DNA of 64,000 nucleotides from Pseudoalteromonas sp. EB27 (GCF_001974875.1 NZ_MTQD01000003.1:225945-289944), one strand, 5' to 3'; positions 53,031 through 62,411 are shown, counted from the first letter of the stretch. Translations and numbers: made by a program. The notes: a model not told the origin generated them from the sequence alone.

Positions 53031-54206
53031 TTAAATAGCTTTCACTTGTTCACGTGAATCTAGAAACCCCGATAGTCGTGTTAATATAATGGCAAATATA
53101 ACAATTGATGCGCCTACCCAAGGTGTGTCCATTAACTCCATGTCTTCTACAACAACACCTCCAATGATTGAGCCAATTGCAATACCGACATTAAAAGCTG
53201 CTATATTTAAACCAGATGCGACATCTACAGCGTTAGGGGTGTGTTTTTCGGCTAGCTGTACAACATAGACTTGCAGGCCTGGTACGTTACCAAAAGCGAA
53301 AGCGCCCCAAATTAGTAGTGTTAAAACAGCGCCAATTTGACTGCCAGCTGTAAATGTAAATACAAAAAGAACAATAGCGAGTGCGCTAAAAATACCTGTT
53401 AACGCTTTTACTGGTCCTATGCGGTCAGCCAGTTTTCCGCCCCAAATATTGCCTATTGCTACTGAAATTCCGTAAACAAGCATAATTAAGCCAATTGAAC
53501 TGGATTCGAAACCAGAAACCTGCTCTAAAATTGGGGCTAAATAGGTAAAGGCCACAAAAGTGCCGCCGTAGCCGACAGCTGTAATGGCGTAAACTAAAAG
53601 TAATCTAGGCTGTGTTAGCACTTTTAGTTGCTCTGAGATTTTTGCGGGTACCGCTTTTTTTAAGTTTGATGGTACAAGAATTGCGCTACCAATGAGTGCG
53701 ATTAAGCCCAATATAGAAACGATTAAAAATGTTGCTCTCCAGCCCAGCTCTTGACCGATCCATGTACCTAAAGGTACACCGGTAACTAAGGCTACGGTTA
53801 AGCCCGTAAACATGATTGCGATTGCGCTGGCTTCTTTTTCTTTAGCAACTAAACTCGTTGCAATGGTTGAACCAATAGAGAAAAACACACCATGAGCCAA
53901 CCCTGTTAGGATTCGAGCCACTATAAGGGTTTCATAACTTGGGGCTTGCCAAGCAAGTAAGTTACCTGCGACAAATAAAGCCATTAAAACCAATAAAACT
54001 GATTTACGATTCCAACGACCGGTTAATGCTGTTAGCACTGGCGCACCAATAGCTACACCGAGTGCATATAAGCTGACTAATAAGCCTGCTGATGGTAGTG
54101 AAACACCTAAGTCTGCTGCAATAGTTGGTACTAGGCCAACGATTACAAACTCAGTTGTTCCTATAGCGAATGCGCTTAATGTAAGCGCCAATAATGCTAA
54201 AGGCAT
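53031..54206 (-). CDS. DHA1-family MFS transporter (AraJ/YdhP-like)
   Basis: This 391-residue permease has 12 helices with the start LALLALTLSAFAIGTTEFVIVGLVPTIAADLGVSLP typical of the sugar-efflux/AraJ group. Also present are GRWNRKSVLL between helices 2 and 3 and ILTGLAHGVFFSIGSTIA. It probably exports a small solute, and it opens the operon. GAGGAA lies 8 bases before the ATG. Confidence 0.85.
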   Translation of the reverse strand: MPLALLALTLSAFAIGTTEFVIVGLVPTIAADLGVSLPSAGLLVSLYALGVAIGAPVLTALTGRWNRKSVLLVLMALFVAGNLLAWQAPSYETLIVARILTGLAHGVFFSIGSTIATSLVAKEKEASAIAIMFTGLTVALVTGVPLGTWIGQELGWRATFLIVSILGLIALIGSAILVPSNLKKAVPAKISEQLKVLTQPRLLLVYAITAVGYGGTFVAFTYLAPILEQVSGFESSSIGLIMLVYGISVAIGNIWGGKLADRIGPVKALTGIFSALAIVLFVFTFTAGSQIGAVLTLLIWGAFAFGNVPGLQVYVVQLAEKHTPNAVDVASGLNIAAFNVGIAIGSIIGGVVVEDMELMDTPWVGASIVIFAIILTRLSGFLDSREQVKAI

Positions 54207-54445
54207 TTGTAGTTCCTCAAATAATTAATGTGGGGTAATTTTCATCTAATTTAAGGAGAAGAAACACAGCGTATTTCTCAAAACAATTTTGTTAAAAATG
54301 CAAAAGTAAAAATGTTGGCTTGTTATTTTCAATAAAGTAAGGCGCTGAGTAGTGCGTTTAATAAAGCTGTTAAAACGGCAAATTTTATGCGGGTTCAGAG
54401 CATGGGGTATTGGCTAGTATAAAAGGGGAAGGGAAGCCACAAAAG

Positions 54446-54479
54446 CGGCAAACAAGATGTGGTTGCATCTCGTTTACCG
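54446..54479 (-). terminator. Hairpin after the cyclase-family gene
   Basis: Two 14-base arms, CGGCAAACAAGATG and CATCTCGTTTACCG, pair with two mismatches. The minus-strand side is followed by a short GCTTTTG stretch. Confidence 0.5.
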
Positions 54480-54504
54480 TCAAATAACTATGTCTAAATG
54501 GGTT

Positions 54505-55446
54505 TTACAAAATAGCGACAGGATTAATTTGCACCTGAGTAGAGCCTTCGTATAGAGGGTGGCCAAGTACGAACATAAATTCCCATGCTTGATCTTTTGC
54601 TAGGTCGTCACACAAAATGTTTTCAAGCACGTGCACGCCGTAGTTGGTAGCCATCATTTGGTTCACAGGAAATGAAAGACTAGGGTCTTCATGTGGAACT
54701 GCTTCAGATGACCAGTTATCGGCGCCTACTGCAATAACGCCTTTTTCGGCAAGATACTTACCACCTTCAACGCCAATACCTGGGCCGCCTGCAAGGTAAC
54801 GTTCGTTATCTTTACCCATTAAGTCAGACCAGCCAGTGCAAAATAAAACAACATCGCCTTTTTTAATATCTACGCCTTGTTGTTTGGCTACTGCGTCAAT
54901 TTCTTTTTTATTAAAGGTGGTGCCTTCGCTCACTATATCTTGGTTAAAATAAGGTCGCATGTCTAATAATACACCGCGAGAAACCATTGGTGGGATTTTC
55001 TCTAGACCGAGTTTTTTAACGCCTGTTACAGTCATAAAATCAGATACTTTATGGCCATTATAATGAACGTTGTCGCGACCATAGTGCGCCAGGCCATTAA
55101 TTTGAGAGCCTACACCGGTCCAACCGATAATTTGGTCATCAACATAAGTAAATTTATTTGTACCAAATGTTTTAGGTTCAGGCTGCGACGTATGAACTTC
55201 AAAGTAACGGTGACGAAACGCTGGGGTATCTTTATTTACCGCCATGCCTAAACTGTACACTTTACCTTGTTTTATTAGTTTTGATGCTGTTAATACTGAG
55301 CTTGGAGTAATGTAATTCATTGCGCCAATTTCATCAACAGCCCCCCACTTTGAGGTAGGTACTTGATCAGCCGCGTTAACACCTGCAGAAAGTGTAAGTA
55401 CTGCACTTAGAGCAGTGGCTATTTTCAATTTTTTATGTGCTTTCAT
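54505..55446 (-). CDS. Exported cyclase-family protein with altered metal-site motif
   Basis: The 313-residue precursor has a signal peptide ending GVNA/ADQ and belongs to the cyclase family (kynurenine formamidase, isatin hydrolase). Family blocks include WGAVDEIGAMNYITP, a central PPMVSRGVLLDMRPYF and GDVVLFCTGW. The signature HxGTHxDxxxH reads G-V-G-S-Q-I-N-G-L-A-H, so only the last His is kept. Metal binding is thus in doubt, although large cyclase relatives are known with Gln in the motif. It is probably periplasmic and is divergent from the next gene. Confidence 0.75.
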   Translation of the reverse strand: MKAHKKLKIATALSAVLTLSAGVNAADQVPTSKWGAVDEIGAMNYITPSSVLTASKLIKQGKVYSLGMAVNKDTPAFRHRYFEVHTSQPEPKTFGTNKFTYVDDQIIGWTGVGSQINGLAHYGRDNVHYNGHKVSDFMTVTGVKKLGLEKIPPMVSRGVLLDMRPYFNQDIVSEGTTFNKKEIDAVAKQQGVDIKKGDVVLFCTGWSDLMGKDNERYLAGGPGIGVEGGKYLAEKGVIAVGADNWSSEAVPHEDPSLSFPVNQMMATNYGVHVLENILCDDLAKDQAWEFMFVLGHPLYEGSTQVQINPVAIL

Positions 55447-55788
55447 ATTGCTATTACCTTGTATTTAATTTTAGAGGTGCAAAGCATATTTGCTATGGCG
55501 TGGCCTACTATATTTAAAACAACGTGAATAATTGATAGTTGAAAACACAAAACTCTTTTTCACTTTTTGCAATTAACGAGCATATTAAAATAATAGTGAA
55601 TACACCTAATTAAAACTTATTCAGTCACTATAAGTAAGAATTAGTTTAATTTTATTATTTCATTTTTAACAAAATAGATTTAACAACAATAGCGTTTTTA
55701 ACATTTAGAAACCCTTACATAATCTCCCTGCTTTAAAAAAGAGGGCTCACTATAGAGCTTTCTAAATAATTAATTTTGGAGATATACA
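55447..55788. promoter_or_regulatory. Divergent regulatory region
   Basis: This AT-rich 342 bp separates two divergent exported-protein genes. An imperfect dyad, TAGTGAATA (from 55594) against TATTCAGTCACTA (to about 55631), is a candidate operator. A ribosome-binding site GGAG lies before the ATG at 55789. No gene is seen. Confidence 0.4.
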
Positions 55789-56895
55789 ATGAAAATGAAA
55801 AAACATGTACTTGCTATTGCCGCAATCGTTTCAACCACACTTAGCTCAGCATCAGTAATGGCTGCAGATTTAGAGTTAGTTGCTAAATTTGAAGACGCTC
55901 GCCCGGGTAATCCAACACTTACTGTAGATGGCAAATTAATAGTGACCATGTCTGCATTGGTCAACCCAGATATACATGTGCGAGAAGTACTGGCTGATGG
56001 CTCAACCAAACCCTACCCAAATTTAGAATGGGCCGGAAAAGCGGGCGAGCATGGTAAAGGCATCGCATCTACTATAGGTATAAAAGCCGATACAAATGGT
56101 ATTTTGTGGGTGCTAGATATGGGCAACAAGCTACACACGCCAAAATTAATAGGATGGGATACGTATGCTAATAAGCTACATCGTTCTATTGTTTTTCCAA
56201 GTGGTGTAGTAGATAAACACTCGTTTATTCAAGATATTGCTATAGATACTAAACGTAATCGTGCTTATTTGGCCGATATGACACTTGATAAAAAAACAGG
56301 CACTACACCAGCTCCCGCTATTTTAGTAGTGGACCTAGAAACAGGTGAAGTGCGTCGCACATTAGAAAACCATGAGTCTTTCCAATCAGATGGCAAACCT
56401 ATTTTTGTAGAGGGCAGAATTGTTGCTCATTCAGATAGTAAAGGTGACGCTGTTTATCATCAATACGGCTTAAACCCTATTGCTATCGACCCTCAACAAG
56501 AGTGGGTATATTTTGGCCCAATGGGTGGCACCACTATTCACCGTATTCCGGCTGATGCCTTGGCTGATGACTCACTAAACTACGATCAACTCAGTGGCTT
56601 TATTGAATTTTATAGAAACAAGCCACGTACAGACGGCTTTACTGTTGATGCGCATGGTGATGTTTACGTCACTGACGTTGAAAATAGCGCCATTGGTGTT
56701 GTAAAAGAAGATGGCTATCACGTGGTGGTACAAGATGAAAAGCTTTCATGGCCTGATGGCGTTGCCTTAAGCCAAGATGGTTGGTTATATGTAGTAGCTA
56801 ACCAGCTTCATAATTTACCGAGCTTAAACCAAGGGAAAGACGCGAGTAAGCCTCCGTTTACTATTTACAAAATCAATGTAAATGACGTTGAGTAA
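55789..56895 (+). CDS. Royal-jelly/dopachrome-tautomerase-related exported protein
   Basis: This 368-residue precursor has a signal peptide ending SVMA/ADL. The body resembles the major royal jelly protein/Yellow family, bacterial members of which are annotated L-dopachrome tautomerase-related. Beta-propeller-like repeats include IAIDTKRNRAYLADM, AIDPQQEWVYFGPMGGTTIHRIP, DGFTVDAHGDVYVTDVENSAIG and SWPDGVALSQDGWLYVVAN. It is probably a periplasmic lactonase- or tautomerase-like enzyme; the reaction is not established. The porin gene follows. Confidence 0.78.
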   Translation: MKMKKHVLAIAAIVSTTLSSASVMAADLELVAKFEDARPGNPTLTVDGKLIVTMSALVNPDIHVREVLADGSTKPYPNLEWAGKAGEHGKGIASTIGIKADTNGILWVLDMGNKLHTPKLIGWDTYANKLHRSIVFPSGVVDKHSFIQDIAIDTKRNRAYLADMTLDKKTGTTPAPAILVVDLETGEVRRTLENHESFQSDGKPIFVEGRIVAHSDSKGDAVYHQYGLNPIAIDPQQEWVYFGPMGGTTIHRIPADALADDSLNYDQLSGFIEFYRNKPRTDGFTVDAHGDVYVTDVENSAIGVVKEDGYHVVVQDEKLSWPDGVALSQDGWLYVVANQLHNLPSLNQGKDASKPPFTIYKINVNDVE

Positions 56896-56942
56896 ATACG
56901 CTTAAACCGTCGGTTAATCAATTCACCCCTTTTATTAATTAT

Positions 56943-56963
56943 CAGCGCTTAACCTAAGCGCTG
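56943..56963 (+). promoter_or_regulatory. Intergenic hairpin before the porin gene
   Basis: CAGCGCTTA and TAAGCGCTG form a perfect 9-bp stem around ACC. There is no T-tract. Confidence 0.5.
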
Positions 56964-56973
56964 TCCTTATTAA

Positions 56974-57004
56974 CGACAAAGTCACTTAATAAGTCTCTTT
57001 GTCG
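56974..57004 (+). promoter_or_regulatory. Leader hairpin immediately before the porin start
   Basis: CGACAAAG (56974-56981) and CTTTGTCG (56997-57004) form the outer stem, with ACTTA/TAAGT inside. It ends 8 bases before the porin ATG and could control its translation. Confidence 0.5.
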
Positions 57005-57012
57005 CGGTATTT

Positions 57013-58182
57013 ATGAACTATTTAAAAATCAAACCAACCCTGTTAGCTACACTTACTGCATTAGTTACATCAAATGCTTATGCGTCATCACTTAACCAAA
57101 CAGACATTACGATTGGTGGTTATATAAAAGCAGATTTAATGCTTAGTCATTATAGTAATGGCGCGCCAAATACTAATTCGATTTCTAGGCAATCTTACAT
57201 ACCAGGCACCATTTCAGGTGATTCAAACAATGGTAAAAATGTTTTAGATTTTCATGCGAGAGAAAGTCGTTTCAATATCGCAGCGCAGAATGATATTGAT
57301 GGAGTAAAAGTCAGCGGCTTTATAGAGCTCGACTTTATGACGCACTTTGATGGAAGTGAAAGAATTGATAATGGCTACTCTCCACGGCTGAGGCTCGCTT
57401 ATTTAAATTATGATAAATGGACCATAGGGCAAAATTGGTCAACGTTCCAAAATCCATCAGTTTTGCCTGATAATTTAGATTTTTCTAGCGCAGCAGATGG
57501 CTCGCCATTTATACGCCAAGGGCAAATACGTTATACCAATGGTAAGTTTCAAGTGTCATTAGAAAACCCTGAAAGCACGTTCACGAGTGTAGAGACTGAA
57601 TCAAGGGTAACATCGGGCTCTGGCTGGTTACCTGATGTTGTATTGAGATACAATTTCCTTAATGAAAATAATGCTCAACTTAACCTATCATCTGTTTTTA
57701 GAAGAGTTTCTTTGGACTCCAAAGTTAACCAAGACAAAATTAAAGCAGATGAATTCGGTTTTGGGGTGAGTTTGGCCGGTAAGTTACCCATAGGCAATAT
57801 GGATGACTTTCGATTTACTATTACAGCGGGTGAAGGGTTAGGTCGCTACGCAGCATTAAATTACATTAATGCGGCAACATTAAACGCAGAAGGGGATACC
57901 AAACGCATTAGAACGGTGTCTGGTTTTATGGCTTATAGGCATTTTTGGAATGAGAAACTACGCTCTAGTTTAACTTTATCGGGTATTACGGCAGATAATC
58001 CAACGATGATTTCTAATAAAGCGATTAATAAATCAAGTTATTCTGGTTATGTAAATTTACTTTATTCACCGACTGTAAGTACAACCTTTGGCGTGGAGTT
58101 AATGCATGCAAACAATAAACAAGAAAATGGGTCTGATGTAGAGCTGACTCGATTAATGTTTTCGGCTAAATACAGTTTTTAA
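57013..58182 (+). CDS. DcaP-type outer-membrane porin
   Basis: The 389-residue precursor has a signal peptide ending AYASS and a barrel ending in Phe (FSAKYSF). The N-terminal TDITIGGYIKADLM, the middle HARESRFNIAAQNDIDGVKVSGFIELDF and TIGQNWSTFQNPSVLPDNLDF match DcaP-like trimeric porins, which take up negatively charged or aromatic solutes. It follows the royal-jelly-type gene by about 120 bp and may share its promoter. There is no obvious Shine-Dalgarno sequence. Confidence 0.8.
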   Translation: MNYLKIKPTLLATLTALVTSNAYASSLNQTDITIGGYIKADLMLSHYSNGAPNTNSISRQSYIPGTISGDSNNGKNVLDFHARESRFNIAAQNDIDGVKVSGFIELDFMTHFDGSERIDNGYSPRLRLAYLNYDKWTIGQNWSTFQNPSVLPDNLDFSSAADGSPFIRQGQIRYTNGKFQVSLENPESTFTSVETESRVTSGSGWLPDVVLRYNFLNENNAQLNLSSVFRRVSLDSKVNQDKIKADEFGFGVSLAGKLPIGNMDDFRFTITAGEGLGRYAALNYINAATLNAEGDTKRIRTVSGFMAYRHFWNEKLRSSLTLSGITADNPTMISNKAINKSSYSGYVNLLYSPTVSTTFGVELMHANNKQENGSDVELTRLMFSAKYSF

Positions 58183-58186
58183 TAGT

Positions 58187-58211
58187 AAAATGGGGCAAAG
58201 CCCCATTTTTT
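58187..58211. terminator. Bidirectional terminator between the porin and LysR genes
   Basis: AAAATGGGGC and GCCCCATTTT form a 10-bp stem around AAA. Confidence 0.88.
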
Positions 58212-59106
58212 ATAGGCTTATTTTTGTAGAGAAAAAATCAATAAAAGCGCTGATTCTGGATGAGAGAACTGAGTTTTTATTATAAACAGCATGTACATCT
58301 TCTCGGGGGTTAGGGCTTAAAATAGAATTAGGCAGTATTTCAACTAAAACTTGTTTTTCAATATCTTTTTTAACCATAAAATCTGACAACACTGCTATAC
58401 CATTTCCATTTATACACAATTGCCTAATTGCTTCTCCGCTAGTGGCAGTAATAGATGGTTTTAAACTAATAGTATCTTTTAAGAACCAGTTATTCAGTTT
58501 TGGGGAATCTGCAAAGCCAATAATTTGGTGTTCTTTTAAATCATCAATACAAGTAGGGGCTCCTTTTTTGTTCAAGTAGCGAGAGCTTGCAACAATACGA
58601 AGTTTGCTTAGTCCGAGTTTTTTAGCGTACAGGTTAGAATCACTGAGTTTGCCTATTCTAATCGCTATGTCTGTCTTTTTTTCGATGAGGTCAACAATAC
58701 TTTCATTAGACAATAGCTCGAGTGTAATACCAGGGTAAGCTAGTTGAAAATCTTCTATATACGGAATTAGCTGGTGATATAAAAATGGGCTTGCGGCATC
58801 GACCCTCAACTTACCAGCGGGGTTACTTTGTAAATTATTAAGTGCTTCTTCCCCTCTACTAATTATATCCAACCCTTCTGTAACATATTCTAAAAACAGC
58901 TGTCCTTCTTCAGTTAAGTCAATTCGCCGAGTACTTCGATTGAATAAAGTTACTTTCAAATCACACTCTAACCTTGTAATGGCACGTGAAACTTTTGCGA
59001 CTTGTGTATCTAACTGATTGGCTGCACTTGTAAAGCTACCTGTATTAGCAATAGTGATAAATGTTTCAAGATCTTCGTTTTTTGATTTAATGAGCATAAT
59101 TAACAT
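58210..59106 (-). CDS. LysR-family transcriptional regulator
   Basis: The 298-residue protein has the LysR winged helix (FITIANTGSFTSAANQLDTQVAKVSRAITRLECDLKVTLFNRSTRRI). A CrgA-type effector domain follows, with GKLRVDAASPFLYHQLIPYIEDF and IAIRIGKLSDSNLYAKKLG. It converges on the porin gene and may control the porin and the neighbouring oxidoreductase operon. Two in-frame ATGs (59106, 59097) lack ribosome-binding sites. Confidence 0.88.
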   Translation of the reverse strand: MLIMLIKSKNEDLETFITIANTGSFTSAANQLDTQVAKVSRAITRLECDLKVTLFNRSTRRIDLTEEGQLFLEYVTEGLDIISRGEEALNNLQSNPAGKLRVDAASPFLYHQLIPYIEDFQLAYPGITLELLSNESIVDLIEKKTDIAIRIGKLSDSNLYAKKLGLSKLRIVASSRYLNKKGAPTCIDDLKEHQIIGFADSPKLNNWFLKDTISLKPSITATSGEAIRQLCINGNGIAVLSDFMVKKDIEKQVLVEILPNSILSPNPREDVHAVYNKNSVLSSRISAFIDFFSTKISL

Positions 59107-59335
59107 ACAATAATGTAAACATTTGGCTAGTTTAGTTTACTGATTCATTAATAAATAGAGGTTATTGTTGTTGTTTTTACAAAACAGTTTTGTAATTTTT
59201 GTGCTCGATAATGCCTTAATTCATGCTATGTGTTTAAGTCATATTTACTGCACGATAGGTGCAACTAAATGCGGGTTTAAGAGATTATTCAGCCGCTGTA
59301 CTACTAAATATTTATTAATGTTGTACGTATAGTTA
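59107..59335. other. Gene-free stretch upstream of the first small-protein unit
   Basis: I see no gene or strong repeat here. It contains the promoter side of the LysR gene and leads into the conserved upstream block of the small exported protein. Confidence 0.4.
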
Positions 59336-59468
59336 CGTATTAGACTAAAGTCTATAGGTTAGATTTATTCACTTATTAGGTTTGTTTTAATCGTTTGTCG
59401 GTTTTGTGTTAATTCTCTAAAGTTCAGTTGTCGGCAACAAGTACGACTAACTTAACAGGACAATAATC
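59336..59468 (+). promoter_or_regulatory. Conserved upstream region, copy 1
   Basis: The block opens with the dyad TAGACTAAAGTCTA (59341-59354), 128 bp before the ATG. A weak promoter, TTTGTC-N16-TCTAAA, may follow. Near the start lies a conserved AGTTGTCGGCAACAAG leader stretch and AGGA. It is repeated before two paralogues. Confidence 0.7.
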
Positions 59469-59876
59469 ATGAAACTTACTCTTATCAAAACTATCGCTCT
59501 TAGCTCACTACTTACATGTTCAGCTGCTGCAATGGCTGATCAAAGTGATTACAAATTAATGGTTATTGAAACTGCAACAGCGCCACAGCCACTTGAGCAA
59601 TCATTTAATAGCTGCGCACTGAATGTTAAGTCAAAAAATTACGCTGAGGCTGAAGCAATTTGTACTAAAGCAATTGCGCTTTTAAAAGACGCAGATGGCC
59701 CTAAATTTAAAGTACGCCAACTTACATCGTTTGCATTAAGCAACCGTGGTGTTGCACGTTTAAAAGCGAACAACGACACTGCTGGCCTTGCTGATTTATA
59801 CGAAGCAAACCAAATGTCTACAAGTACAATGGTATCGCACAACTTAACTCGCGCTAAAGAAGAGCTTTCTTTATAA
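59469..59876 (+). CDS. Small exported paralogous protein, copy 1
   Basis: This 135-residue precursor has a signal peptide ending AAAMA/DQS. The mature part has SFNSCALNVKSKNYAEAEAICTKAIALLKDA, which looks like one TPR-type helix pair. A second follows, SFALSNRGVARLKANNDTAGLADLYEA. Two conserved cysteines about 20 residues apart could form a disulfide in the periplasm. I do not recognise a named family. Two close paralogues lie 3-4 kb downstream. Confidence 0.8.
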   Translation: MKLTLIKTIALSSLLTCSAAAMADQSDYKLMVIETATAPQPLEQSFNSCALNVKSKNYAEAEAICTKAIALLKDADGPKFKVRQLTSFALSNRGVARLKANNDTAGLADLYEANQMSTSTMVSHNLTRAKEELSL

Positions 59877-59924
59877 ACACTTTATAAAGTGCTTACCAAA
59901 AGCATGTTATAAAATAGCGAGAGT

Positions 59925-59966
59925 AAAAAAGCCCATGTTAGGTTAATTCCTAACATGGGCTTTTTT
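59925..59966 (+). terminator. Terminator of paralogue 1
   Basis: AGCCCATGTTAGG and CCTAACATGGGCT form a 13-bp stem followed by T residues. The motif TAGCGAGAGTA precedes it, as in the other two copies. Confidence 0.9.
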
Positions 59967-60157
59967 GTTTTATTTAATGCGTAAGTTAATACCTTAAATA
60001 CGTTAATAGAGTAGGGTGTGTATTTATAATTAATATTTTGGGTATGCTTGTTTAGGCTACGCGAATATAATGCGAGATAACCGTATAAAAAATAATAACC
60101 CTTCTGCTTTGCTTGTTTTGAGCAAGGTATCATTAAATAAATATTGAGATTTAAACC

Positions 60158-61408
60158 ATGGCACCAGGAACCAGCCTAAGCGTACTTGAAATAAGTGCGA
60201 TATTTTTATCAATTACCGCGTTACTCACCTATGTAAACCATCGCTTTATTGGCTTGCCAACAACCATTGGCGTTATGGTTATTTCGATGCTTTTATCTAT
60301 CGGCGCTATATTTTTGGGCTTTTTAGGGTTTGATGATCTTATAGATTACGAAGTGAGCTTGCTCGATCAGTTAGATTTTACTGAAGTTTTGCTTGATGGC
60401 ATGCTCTCTATGCTGCTTTTTGCTGGGGCGCTACATGTAAATGTTAGCGATTTAAGGCGCTATAAATTGCCAATAGGTATTTTGGCCTGTGTTGGTACAT
60501 TGCTATCAACGGTTATTATTGCAGGCGCGCTTTATTTAGTACTTCCTTTGCTTGGTTTTGATTTAGCGTTTATTTGGTGTTTACTGTTTGGCGCATTAAT
60601 TTCGCCAACCGATCCGATTGCGGTAATGGGTATTTTACAATCTGCGGGGGCGCCTAAAAGTATTGAAACCGTGATTGCGGGTGAATCGTTGTTTAACGAT
60701 GGTATAGGCGTGGTTATTTTTGTGCTTTTATTGGGTGTTTTATCAAGTGGTGATATTCCTACAACTTATTATGTAGCGCACACGCTGGCGGTTGAAGCGG
60801 GTGGTGGTATTGTTTTTGGTTTGGTATTAGGTGGTATTTTATATTACTTACTTAAAAGTATTGATAGTTACCAAGAAGAAGTATTACTTACTTTAGCGGG
60901 CGTTATTGGTGGTTATGCATTGGCAAGCCATTGGCATTTGTCGGGGCCACTTGCAATGGTAATGATGGGGTTAATGGTGGGCAATCATGGTCGTAGTATG
61001 GCTATGAGCGACAAAACACGCCATTACGTTGATTTATTTTGGGAGCTGATTGACGAAATTTTAAATGCCATTTTATTTGTACTCATAGGGCTTGAGGTCG
61101 TTATGATTGCATTTTCGAGTAATTTGTTTATTGCTGGTGGCTTAACAATTTTAATCGCGTTACTCGCACGTTTAATTGTTGTGGGTATAACAACCACTAC
61201 ATTTAATAAGCAATTAGAGTTGCCATCTGGCGCATGGAAAGTTTTAACCTGGGGTGGCTTGCGCGGTGGTATTTCGGTTGCACTGGTATTGCAATTACCT
61301 GATGGGAACGAGCGCGATATTTTATTGGCTCTTACTTATGCGGTTGTGGTGTTTTCAATTTTAATTCAGGGTTTGAGTATTGGTAAAGTAGCCAAAACTA
61401 TCCGTTAA
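60158..61408 (+). CDS. CPA1-family Na+/H+ antiporter
   Basis: This 416-residue membrane protein has 12-13 helices. It has the CPA1 motifs SPTDPIAVMGIL (TDP) and AGESLFNDGIGVVIFVLLLG (the ND pair that binds the ion). It exchanges Na+ or K+ for protons across the inner membrane. It stands alone between the first and second small exported protein genes. Confidence 0.9.
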   Translation: MAPGTSLSVLEISAIFLSITALLTYVNHRFIGLPTTIGVMVISMLLSIGAIFLGFLGFDDLIDYEVSLLDQLDFTEVLLDGMLSMLLFAGALHVNVSDLRRYKLPIGILACVGTLLSTVIIAGALYLVLPLLGFDLAFIWCLLFGALISPTDPIAVMGILQSAGAPKSIETVIAGESLFNDGIGVVIFVLLLGVLSSGDIPTTYYVAHTLAVEAGGGIVFGLVLGGILYYLLKSIDSYQEEVLLTLAGVIGGYALASHWHLSGPLAMVMMGLMVGNHGRSMAMSDKTRHYVDLFWELIDEILNAILFVLIGLEVVMIAFSSNLFIAGGLTILIALLARLIVVGITTTTFNKQLELPSGAWKVLTWGGLRGGISVALVLQLPDGNERDILLALTYAVVVFSILIQGLSIGKVAKTIR

Positions 61409-61419
61409 ATGTATTTTTA

Positions 61420-61458
61420 AAAAAGCGTGTGAAATAGCTGTATTTCACACGCTTTTTA
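61420..61458. terminator. Bidirectional terminator
   Basis: AAAAAGCGTGTGAAATA and TATTTCACACGCTTTTT form a 17-bp stem between convergent genes. Confidence 0.92.
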
Positions 61459-61483
61459 TTTTTCTTATAAAACAAAAGGGCAA

Positions 61484-62032
61484 TTAAAACGTAAAGCTGA
61501 GCTGCACACCGCTGTAAATATGTTCTTGTGCTTCCCAGTAGTCGCCATCTATTTGGCGTGCTCGAGTAAATACTTCTATTTTAAATGGCTTAAAGTGATA
61601 ACCCGCACCTATACCTGCGTAACCGTCTATGTCGTTGTTCGATTTTTCTATTTGGTAGGTGTTATCGCCTCTATCGTTTTTAAAGGCGAGTTCGAACAGA
61701 TCTAAGCCAAGCTCGGCGTATATAAAAAAGTCATTGAAATAACCAAGTTTCATTCCGTTGTCCCAAGTTATAAACTCTTCTTGCTCGCCTTGTTTATTAT
61801 CGATTACTGCCGCGCCAATTGCGCTTGTAAAAACAACACCAAAGTTACTGTAATTTTGCTTAACCATCATTTCTACACCCGCAGATGTAATGCTGCTATC
61901 GCCATTAAATTCTGACTTTATAAACATACCGGTGTTAGGCATGTTGTTACCGAGCAAAAGCCTTGCGTTAGCATTTTGGCTAAATGATAAAAGCGTGCTT
62001 AATAAAACAAAAAGAGGAAGTGTGTGTTTCAA
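61484..62032 (-). CDS. Small outer-membrane beta-barrel protein
   Basis: The 182-residue precursor has a signal peptide ending NANA/RLL. The rest alternates as in small beta-barrels and ends in Phe (GVQLSFTF). No ATG exists in frame before the signal peptide; the start is probably TTG at 62032, because a stop codon lies shortly upstream. The function is unknown. Confidence 0.7.
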   Translation of the reverse strand: MKHTLPLFVLLSTLLSFSQNANARLLLGNNMPNTGMFIKSEFNGDSSITSAGVEMMVKQNYSNFGVVFTSAIGAAVIDNKQGEQEEFITWDNGMKLGYFNDFFIYAELGLDLFELAFKNDRGDNTYQIEKSNNDIDGYAGIGAGYHFKPFKIEVFTRARQIDGDYWEAQEHIYSGVQLSFTF

Positions 62033-62277
62033 AAAAGTTAACCCATTAATGATGAAAAGTTACCAGAGCTGCAATTATAAATACATAACTTAGTATTGCA
62101 TGTAATTAAATGTATAAATTTGTTTGAATGTTACTCAGCTATGCTTAAGCAAGTTGCTCAAAATAAAATCGACTAAATAAAAGCATAAATAATTATATAC
62201 ATTTTAAAACGTAAAGTAGCGATTTTAGGCACACAAGATGGTGCGTAAGTTATTTAAATATATAGAAAAAGTTTAAA
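62033..62277. other. Gene-free region between the barrel gene and paralogue 2
   Basis: I see no gene. It is AT-rich and leads into the conserved upstream block of the second small exported protein. Confidence 0.4.
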
Positions 62278-62411
62278 CGTATTAGACTAAGGTCTATAGG
62301 TTAATTTTCTTCACTTATTAGGTTTGTTTTAATCGTTTGTCTGGCTTGTGTTAATTCTCTAAAGTTCAGTTGTCGGCAACAAGCACGGCTTAACTAATCA
62401 GGAATATGACC
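62278..62411 (+). promoter_or_regulatory. Conserved upstream region, copy 2
   Basis: The dyad is TAGACTAAGGTCTA (62283-62296), one change from copy 1, 129 bp before the ATG. The following sequence, including AGTTGTCGGCAACAAG, is nearly the same as copy 1. Confidence 0.7.

Noticed and set aside
59882..60133. Minus-strand open frame of 83 codons
   Set aside because: It covers the terminator of paralogue 1, has no ribosome-binding site and no recognisable protein features.
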